From the NCBI GenBank assembly GCA_046350355.1, contig JAXMAN010000002.1, positions 62,001 to 126,000 on the forward strand: a DNA stretch of 64,000 bases, given 5' to 3'. Under the pieces are notes generated by a model that worked only from the letters and a program-made list of their open reading frames with translations, was not told where the DNA came from and did not search any database. Below are positions 58,323 to 64,000 of the stretch, one piece after another (positions within the stretch are counted from its first letter, which is position 1; each line of letters begins with the position of its first letter). The stretch comes from UBA966 sp046350355. GTDB taxonomy: Bacteria; Planctomycetota; Phycisphaerae; Phycisphaerales; SM1A02. A program made the position numbers and the translations under genes.

Positions 58323-60503
58323 TCACCCCCAACTCCCCAGCAGCAGCCCCAGGTCCGCGCCGTTCACGACGCCGTTGCCGTCGATGTCGGCGCGGCCGTC
58401 GGCGCCGCCGGTGCTGCCCCAGGCGCCCAGGAGCAGGCCGAGGTCGCTGCCGTCGGTGACGCCGTCGCCGTTGAGGTCGCCGGGGCTGGCGACGCCGCCC
58501 TGCGTGAGCACCTCCTGCGGCACGATCTCCGTGCTGCGGCCGGGGCCGCTCCACTTGAACTGGAAGCCGGCGCCGCCGCCGTTCTCGAAGAACTCCAGCC
58601 GCACCGGGTGCTTGCCCGCGCGCAGCGCGACCGTGCCGCTGCGCGTGGTCATGCCGTGCAGGCCGTCGTTGTCGGCGATCACCGTGCTGCCGATGCGCAT
58701 GCGCGAACCGTCGTCCGAGGTGATCGAGAAGGTCCAGCGTCCGTCGGTGGGCACCTCGACCCAGCCTTCGTAGACCGCGCCGACCTCGTCCGCGCGGCCG
58801 CTGCCCGCGTAGACGCCGTCGGTGCTCGCGTAGTTCACGTTCGCGACCGTCTCCACCAGGTAGGGGGTGAGCGCGGCCCAGTTGGGCAGCGCCTGCGGTG
58901 CGGTGAGCGCGTAGTAGCTGCAGCGCAGCCCCGCGGTCGCGCCCGCGGGCGCCCACGGCGCGCGCGGCTGGTCGAGCGTCACGGTGACGGTCGCATTGGC
59001 CGTCGCGCCCGAGACCGGCTCGCGGAGCTGGTAGCTGAAGGTGCGCGCGCCGCTCGTCGCGTCGGGCGCGGGCACGAGCTGCACCAGGTCACGGCCGCCG
59101 ATGCCCGCCCCGGGAAGCACCGTCAGCGCGTCGCCCTTGGAGGTCAGCGTCGCGCAGCTCGCGATCTCCAGCGCGTCCATGTTGGGGTCGTAGTCGTTGC
59201 TGAGCACATCGAGCGCCATCGTCACCGTCGTCACGCCGAAGAAGATGTCTGCGTTCGCGACCGGCGCCGCCGGCACCGACGCGTTCACCGCGGCCTGCAC
59301 CGCCTTGCGCAGGTTGATGCGCCCGAAGCCCAGCGCCTCCGTCTCCGCCGCGCCGCCCCACGCGTCGCAGGTGTGCATCAGGTAGTACTCGGCCTGCGCC
59401 GCGCTCAGCGCGGGATTGGCGGCGCGGATCAGGCCCAGCGCGCCGTTGGCCACGGGCGCGGCCATGCTCGTGCCGCTCGCGAATCCGTAGCCGCCGTCGT
59501 TGGTGGTGCTGAGGATGCTGCTGCCGGGGGCGAAGAGATCCACGCCGCGTCCGTAGCTGGAGAAGCTCGAGCGCTGGTCGGAGCTGTTGCTCGCGCCGAC
59601 GACGATCACATGCTCGAAGTCCCAGCCCGCGTGGTCGTCGGCGGAGTTGCCCGCGGCCCAGAGCAGGCTCGCGTCGAGCGTGCGGATGTACTCGCCGGTG
59701 GTCTCGATCGCCTCGTAGCCGATGCCGCTGTAGCTGGCGCTCACGGACTTCGCGCCGTGTTCGGCCGCCCAGCGCGCGCCGGAGAGCAGCGCGTCGAAGC
59801 TGGCGCCGCCGCTGGCCGCCTCGCTGACGCGGATGGGCATGATGCCCAGGTTCCAGCCCATGCCGCAGACGCCGACGCCGTTGTTGCCGCTCGCCGCGGC
59901 GCAGCCCGCGACGTGCGTGCCGTGGCCGTGGATGTCGGTCATCACGCCGCCGTTGGCCTCCGCGACCCCCGAGACCGCGTTGTAGCCCGAGACGCGGTTG
60001 GTGAGGTCCGCGTGCGTGATGATCCCGGTGTCGGTCACGGCGACGACCACCGCGGTCGTGCCCGTCACGATGTCCCACGCGAGCGGGCTCTGCATCATCG
60101 AGTGGTGCCACTGCTCGCCGAAGCGCGGATCGTTCGGCACGCCCACGGGGTAGACGGTCCAGTTCGGATGCGCGTACTGGAAGAGACCGGTCGCCATGAG
60201 CTGCGCCGCCACGCGCGACTCCGCGGCGCCCGGGCGCTCCGGTCCCTTGGCGACGCCGATCACCAGCTCGCCCGTCTCGGGGTAATCGCGACGCACCACT
60301 CCCGCGAGCTGCTGCTGCGCGAGCGCGCGCGCCGCGATGCCCAGGTCCTGGCGCGGCCGCACGATGAGCTCGCCGCTGAACTCGCGCTCGCCGGGGATCT
60401 CCGTGAAGGGCATCGCGCTGCCGCTGGCGGGGGCGATGGGCGAGGGGACGCCGGCGGCAACCTGCTGCATCGGCGCGAGGGCGAGGATCAGGATCGGGAG
60501 CAT
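58323..60503 (-). CDS. Secreted subtilisin-like protease with PA14-like and dockerin domains
   Basis: 726 residues. Signal peptide (MLPILILALAPMQQVAAG) and a propeptide-like region to about 145. Peptidase S8 domain (about 146-415) with the triad D158 (VTDTG), H194 (HGHGTHVAG) and S346 (GTSMAAP), and oxyanion Asn 286 (AAGNSAD). A cadherin-like stretch follows (about 430-520; ALDVLSNDYDPN, FSYQLREPVSG). A PA14 domain (about 535-665) has LRCSYYALTAPQALPNW, YEGWVEVPTDGRWTFSITSDDGSRMRIGSTVI and GKHPVRLEFFENGGGAGFQFKWSGPG. Two dockerin loops end it. All catalytic residues are present, so it should be an active extracellular protease. Confidence 0.95.
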   Translation of the reverse strand: MLPILILALAPMQQVAAGVPSPIAPASGSAMPFTEIPGEREFSGELIVRPRQDLGIAARALAQQQLAGVVRRDYPETGELVIGVAKGPERPGAAESRVAAQLMATGLFQYAHPNWTVYPVGVPNDPRFGEQWHHSMMQSPLAWDIVTGTTAVVVAVTDTGIITHADLTNRVSGYNAVSGVAEANGGVMTDIHGHGTHVAGCAAASGNNGVGVCGMGWNLGIMPIRVSEAASGGASFDALLSGARWAAEHGAKSVSASYSGIGYEAIETTGEYIRTLDASLLWAAGNSADDHAGWDFEHVIVVGASNSSDQRSSFSSYGRGVDLFAPGSSILSTTNDGGYGFASGTSMAAPVANGALGLIRAANPALSAAQAEYYLMHTCDAWGGAAETEALGFGRINLRKAVQAAVNASVPAAPVANADIFFGVTTVTMALDVLSNDYDPNMDALEIASCATLTSKGDALTVLPGAGIGGRDLVQLVPAPDATSGARTFSYQLREPVSGATANATVTVTLDQPRAPWAPAGATAGLRCSYYALTAPQALPNWAALTPYLVETVANVNYASTDGVYAGSGRADEVGAVYEGWVEVPTDGRWTFSITSDDGSRMRIGSTVIADNDGLHGMTTRSGTVALRAGKHPVRLEFFENGGGAGFQFKWSGPGRSTEIVPQEVLTQGGVASPGDLNGDGVTDGSDLGLLLGAWGSTGGADGRADIDGNGVVNGADLGLLLGSWG

Positions 60504-60591
60504 GCGTGGGGTCCTTGGGACAAGTGGGGGGAGGCCCTGAAGTATGCCCTCGCATTCGCAGCGCGCCACCATGCAGTTCCCGGACCGGGGG

Positions 60592-60597
60592 TAGACT
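60592..60597 (+). promoter_or_regulatory. -10-like TAGACT upstream of the Trp-rich protein gene
   Basis: TAGACTCCGC lies 57 bases before ATG 60655, in the 151-bp gap between divergent starts; a leadered transcript is implied. Confidence 0.35.
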
Positions 60598-60654
60598 CCG
60601 CACGCCGACCGCTGGGCGTGCGTCCGCGTCGGCTGCCTGACCCCGGATCCCCAC

Positions 60655-63045
60655 ATGCTCAGCTCGATCGCCGTCGCGTCTCTGCTGGCCGCCTCGCTCG
60701 CGATGCAGGCCCCGCCGCCGCCCGCCGCCCCGGCGCCCTCGGGTGCCGCCGCGACCCCCGCGCAACTCAACGTCTGGCCGCAGCAGATCCTGGCCAACGG
60801 CAAGCAGTACACGATCTTCCAGCCCGTCGTCACGGGCATCGACGGCTCGCGCGCGTACCTCGTGACGCAGGTCGCGATGGACAGCGCCGACGGCAAGCGC
60901 GTGACCGCGAAGGCCCTCCTCCAGGCGGACATGTTCCCCGCGGACATCCCCGGCGAGGTCGAGATCAACGGCTTCCGCGTCCGCCAGCTCATGGTCGACA
61001 ACAAGCCCGCGGCGCAGGCCGACTCGCAGGCGCTCGGGCAGGCGCTCTTCGTCGTCGCGATGACCATCGACCGCGCCTCGCTCGTGCAGAACATGCGGCT
61101 GATGAACGCGCGCGGCAGCTCGACGCCGGGCCTGCGCATGGATCCGCCCGCGATCCTCGTGAAGTCCGCCCCCGCCGTGCTCGTGGAGATCGCCGGCGAG
61201 CCGGCCCTCATGCCGCTGGGCAACACCGGCTGGTCGTACGTGCGCAACTCGCCCTTCGTCCTGCTGCAGTCCAAGGACGGCCTCTGGTGGACGAGCGTCA
61301 ACGGCGCGTGGATGACCTCCAAGTCGCTCACGGGCGATTTCGCGGCGGGCGACCAGCAGCCCAGCGCGGACGTCGTGAAGGCGATCGGCTCGCTGGGCAT
61401 GGGCGCTCCCGACATCAGCGCGACGCCGCGCCGCATCGCGCGTCCCACGGCCGCGCGCGCGCCGGTCGCGGTCGTCGCCACCAAGCCGACGGTGCTCGTG
61501 AGCATCGACGGCGCGCCGAAGCTGGCGAAGGTCGGCGAGGGCGTCTGGGCCGTCTCCAACTCCAACGCGACGCTGCTCAGCGCCGACGAGGGCAAGAGCT
61601 TCTACCTGCTCGCCTCGGGCCGCTGGTTCACGACCACGAATCTCACCGGCGGCGCGTGGAAGTACGTCGCGCCCATCGACGCGCCCCGCGCCTTCACGCA
61701 CCTGCCGCGCACCAAGCGCTGGGACGCCGCGCGCGCCGCGCTGCCGGGCACGCCCGAGTCCAACGAGGCCGCGCTTGCGGTCCGCGAGATCCGCACCGTC
61801 ACCGTCACCCGCGCCGGAGCCAACTGCGGCGTCGCCTGGTCGGGCACGCCGCAGTTCAAGGCGATCGCCGGCAGCGAGGCGCAGTACGCCGTGAACGCCA
61901 CGCGTCCGGTCGTGCGCCTGGGCAAGTCCTTCTTCTGCTGCGACGACGGCGTCTGGTTCACCGCCGACGCCGCCGCGGGCCCGTGGACCGTCGCGGACAA
62001 GCTCCCGCCGGCCATCTTCACGATTCCCGCGAGCTGCCCGATCTACCCCGCGACCTACGTGGAGATCTTCGGCGCGACCCCCGACAGCGTGACCTTCGGC
62101 TTCGGCGCGGGCTACTTCGGCTCGTACCTCAACGACGGAACGCCCGTCTACGGCACCGGCTTCGACTACGGCACCACCGGCACGGGCGCCAATTTCTGGG
62201 CGTATCCGCAGACCTACGGCATGGATCCGCAGTACGACGCGCAGACCGGCACCTTCACGCCGCCGGACGATCCGACCGACGACTACGCCTACTTCGGCTC
62301 GCCCGACATCAACCCGCTGAACACCGCCAACGGCGCGTGGGGCGGCTGGGGCTGGTGCTCCGGCTGGAACACCGCGTGGGCCACGGGCTGGAACAACTGG
62401 TGGGGCTGGGATCACTGGGGCTGGTGGATGGCCCACTGGCACCCGTACTTCGCGCGCTGGCTGCCCGCGCACCACGACTGGCAGAAGCAGACCGCCAAGG
62501 ACGCGCAGTCGCGCGCCGCGCAGCGCGGCACGCCGATGGCGCAGCGCACCTGGCCCGCGCCCCGCGGCGAGATGGCCAAGGCCGGCAGCGTGACGATCCA
62601 GAACGCGGCCGCCCCGACCGGCGGCGGCGCCGCGCCGAAGGCCGATCCCGCGATGCAGGCGGCCGCAGAGAACCAGGCCGCGCTCGCGAAGCAGTTTCAG
62701 GGCACCGCGGGCGACACGCCCGTCGCCTTCCGCGGACCCAACGACGAGTACGCGGGCTACTCGCGCGACGCGTACCGCCCGTGGACCGGCACCGGCACGC
62801 CGCTGGGCGGCAACTGGGGCTACGCGCCGCTCGCCGCCCCCAACGGCTTCCACCCGCCGCAGCAGTTCGCGACGCCGGGCGCCTACTGGGGCTCGGGCAT
62901 CGCCGCGGGCAACAACGTCGGTCCCAACGCGGGCCCGTACTCGACCCCGCAGGGCCACGGCGGATGGGGCACCTACGACCACTGGGCCGGCGAAGGCCTG
63001 GCGAACACGCAGTTCACCGGCTACAGCAACGTCGGCAGTCCCTAA
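60655..63045 (+). CDS. Large secreted protein with Trp-rich region
   Basis: 796 residues. Signal peptide MLSSIAVASLLAASLAMQ and Pro/Ala linker. The body (about 40-490) contains repeated short modules such as PTVLVSIDGAPKLAKVGEGVWAVSNSNATLLSADEGKSFYLLASGRWFTT. Then SCPIYPATYVEIFGATPDSVTFGFGAGYFGSYLNDGTPVYGTGFDYG follows, a segment widespread in bacterial proteins loosely annotated as carbohydrate-binding family V/XII-like. Residues about 561-605 carry about 14 tryptophans, with many Gly, Asn and His. The C-terminal part is Gly/Pro/Asn-rich. Probably surface or extracellular; biochemical role unknown. The stop overlaps the convergent methyltransferase gene by 3 bp. Confidence 0.85.
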   Translation: MLSSIAVASLLAASLAMQAPPPPAAPAPSGAAATPAQLNVWPQQILANGKQYTIFQPVVTGIDGSRAYLVTQVAMDSADGKRVTAKALLQADMFPADIPGEVEINGFRVRQLMVDNKPAAQADSQALGQALFVVAMTIDRASLVQNMRLMNARGSSTPGLRMDPPAILVKSAPAVLVEIAGEPALMPLGNTGWSYVRNSPFVLLQSKDGLWWTSVNGAWMTSKSLTGDFAAGDQQPSADVVKAIGSLGMGAPDISATPRRIARPTAARAPVAVVATKPTVLVSIDGAPKLAKVGEGVWAVSNSNATLLSADEGKSFYLLASGRWFTTTNLTGGAWKYVAPIDAPRAFTHLPRTKRWDAARAALPGTPESNEAALAVREIRTVTVTRAGANCGVAWSGTPQFKAIAGSEAQYAVNATRPVVRLGKSFFCCDDGVWFTADAAAGPWTVADKLPPAIFTIPASCPIYPATYVEIFGATPDSVTFGFGAGYFGSYLNDGTPVYGTGFDYGTTGTGANFWAYPQTYGMDPQYDAQTGTFTPPDDPTDDYAYFGSPDINPLNTANGAWGGWGWCSGWNTAWATGWNNWWGWDHWGWWMAHWHPYFARWLPAHHDWQKQTAKDAQSRAAQRGTPMAQRTWPAPRGEMAKAGSVTIQNAAAPTGGGAAPKADPAMQAAAENQAALAKQFQGTAGDTPVAFRGPNDEYAGYSRDAYRPWTGTGTPLGGNWGYAPLAAPNGFHPPQQFATPGAYWGSGIAAGNNVGPNAGPYSTPQGHGGWGTYDHWAGEGLANTQFTGYSNVGSP

Positions 63046-63749
63046 GCCTCGCGACGCATCGTCGCGACCAACCGACCGGACATCGGCATGCGCCGCAGCC
63101 GCTGCACCCGCAGCCCTGCGGCGCGTGCTCGTTCATGCATCTCGGCGGGGGTGAAGCCCTTGTCGACGCTGAGGATCGCGTCGTGGCGCACCACCGGCGC
63201 GCTGGCGAGCGTCATCACGCGCACCGCCGCCTGGCTCAGCGGCTGGCGCCAGAGGTCGTTCCACAGCACCGTGCGCGCGGCGGCCCCCATCGCGGCAAGC
63301 GCGCGCTCGACGCCGGGGTCGTCGAAGTGGTGCAGCAGCATCGCGGCGTGGGCGAGGTCGTAGCCATCGTTGGGGTCGAGCGCCTCCACCCCCGCCACGC
63401 GCAGCGCGATCGGCGCGTCGGGCGCCTCGCGCTGCAGCCGCGCGCGCGCGAGCTCGATCGTCGCGGAGCTCGGGTCGATCCCCACGATCGCGATCTCCAG
63501 CCCGCGCCGCTTCGCCCAGCGCCAGGCGGCCTCGGGCAGGTCGGCGATCCCGGTACCGACATCCAGCAGGTGCAGCGGGCGGTCGCGCGGCCACTCGCCC
63601 GCGGCGTGCAGCGACTCCAGCGCCTCCACCAGCGCGCGCGCGCCGCCGAGCCACCGGTTCACGCCGCGGATGAAGCGGAAGCTCTCCTCCAGCTCGGCGA
63701 CGCCGATGGCCGGATCGTCCATGAGCTCGGGTGCGCTGGCGCGTGGCAT
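63042..63749 (-). CDS. SAM-dependent class I methyltransferase
   Basis: 235 residues. It begins MPRASAPELMDDPAIGVAELEESFRFIRGVNRWLGGARALVEAL, a front segment typical of methyltransferases found next to type III polyketide synthase and FAD-oxidoreductase genes. The SAM-binding core has LHLLDVGTGIADLPEAAW (motif I), VGIDPSSATIELAR (motif II), and YDLAHAAMLLHHFDDPGVERALAAM. GGAGGAG precedes ATG 63749. It is 23 bp downstream of the FAD-dependent gene; the substrate is probably a lipid or polyketide quinone-like product, by context. Confidence 0.9.
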   Translation of the reverse strand: MPRASAPELMDDPAIGVAELEESFRFIRGVNRWLGGARALVEALESLHAAGEWPRDRPLHLLDVGTGIADLPEAAWRWAKRRGLEIAIVGIDPSSATIELARARLQREAPDAPIALRVAGVEALDPNDGYDLAHAAMLLHHFDDPGVERALAAMGAAARTVLWNDLWRQPLSQAAVRVMTLASAPVVRHDAILSVDKGFTPAEMHERARAAGLRVQRLRRMPMSGRLVATMRREA

Positions 63750-63772
63750 GGTCGTTCTCCTCCGGAGTCCGC

Positions 63773-64000
63773 TCAGAGCGCGCCGCGCACCTTGTCGGCG
63801 ACCGCGAAGCCCTCGAGCAGGCACGTCTCCACCGCGGGCAGCAGCCAGTTGTCCTGGTTCGCGAACCAGATGCGCCCGTCGACGGGCCGTCGCAGCGCCG
63901 CGGGCAGCCCGCCCGAGAGCGCGCCCGGCCGCGCGTAGGGCATCGCGTGCCCCCAGCGCGTCAGGCGCACCTGCAGGACATCGCTCGGCGCGAGCCCCAC
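63773..64000 (-). CDS. FAD-dependent oxidoreductase, C-terminal part (runs off right edge)
   Basis: The last 75 residues only: VLQVRLTRWGHAMPYARPG, then RRPVDGRIWFANQDNWLLPAVETCLLEGFAVADKVR. The WGHAMP motif and the D-N-x-x-LPA-x-ETxLxEG end match the C-terminus of amine-oxidase-like NAD(P)/FAD-dependent oxidoreductases, in which the last helix contacts FAD. It is followed by the methyltransferase gene, a pairing known from type III polyketide clusters. The N-terminal FAD-binding motif lies beyond the window. Confidence 0.6.
   Translation of the reverse strand: MGLAPSDVLQVRLTRWGHAMPYARPGALSGGLPAALRRPVDGRIWFANQDNWLLPAVETCLLEGFAVADKVRGAL

Noticed and set aside
58608..63938. 1776-codon plus-strand frame across the protease and Trp-rich genes
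   Set aside because: It spans two real genes in other frames and has no motifs; GC-rich antisense and frame-shifted reading explain it.

Overview
The window is about 70% GC, and antisense frames stay open for kilobases. The gene content points to a planctomycete of the class Phycisphaerae. Five secreted proteins carry short dockerin-like repeats of the type D-x-D/N-G-D/S-G-x-V-D-G-x-D-L-G-x-L-L-G-x-W. Two secreted proteins end in a PEP-CTERM-like tail (PAPGA, hydrophobic stretch, RRRR). There is an ECF sigma factor overlapping a Ser/Thr kinase-TPR gene, a second giant kinase-TPR protein, and a family of membrane proteins ending in a CxxC...CPECG zinc ribbon. I recognise no rRNA, CRISPR array or intact transposase.

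Layout. 0-4.6 kb (minus): an operon of two von Willebrand A proteins, a response regulator and a histidine kinase that runs off the left edge. 4.7-9.1 kb: a double-VOC protein (plus), then a kinase/sigma pair (minus). 9.2-22.8 kb: mixed singletons, namely dockerin and PEP-CTERM surface proteins, a lipoprotein, a glycosyltransferase coupled to a formylglycine-generating enzyme, an alpha/beta hydrolase, an uncharacterised 760-residue membrane protein, a serine hydrolase and a Tat-exported Gfo/Idh/MocA oxidoreductase. 22.9-33.7 kb (minus): an eight-gene moxR/bat-type operon (tandem thioredoxin, MoxR ATPase, DUF58, DUF4381-like, two membrane VWA proteins, a small membrane protein, a 1316-residue membrane protein) joined by repeated 4-bp ATGA/GTGA overlaps. 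33.8-47.7 kb: dockerin protein, NERD nuclease-like protein, second kinase-TPR, SPFH protein with vault-like internal repeats, AIM24-like protein, YciI-like lipoprotein, a large dockerin protein, two zinc-ribbon membrane proteins and a DUF2652 cyclase-like protein. 49.1-58.2 kb: an accessory-looking stretch starting at a tRNA-Gly(GCC), with a duplicated tRNA 3' end, a relic of a ParB-like gene fused to an integrase tail, three paralogous zinc-ribbon membrane proteins with GTG starts, and several large uncharacterised secreted proteins. 58.3-64 kb: a PA14/dockerin subtilase, a Trp-rich secreted protein, and a methyltransferase with the end of an FAD-dependent oxidoreductase.

Three signals cut across the genes. 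First, a 32-40 bp near-perfect palindrome built on GGAAAATATGCCGGGCA occurs four times. One copy is inserted in frame inside a coding sequence, as Rickettsia palindromic elements are. Second, a -10-like hexamer (TACGAT, TACGCT, TACACT, TAGACT and relatives) sits 6-8 bases before the start codon of many genes that lack a Shine-Dalgarno site, suggesting leaderless mRNAs; in genes with a Shine-Dalgarno site it lies further upstream. Third, the tRNA-Gly 3' end is duplicated 1153 bp downstream, which marks an integration scar or a segmental duplication.
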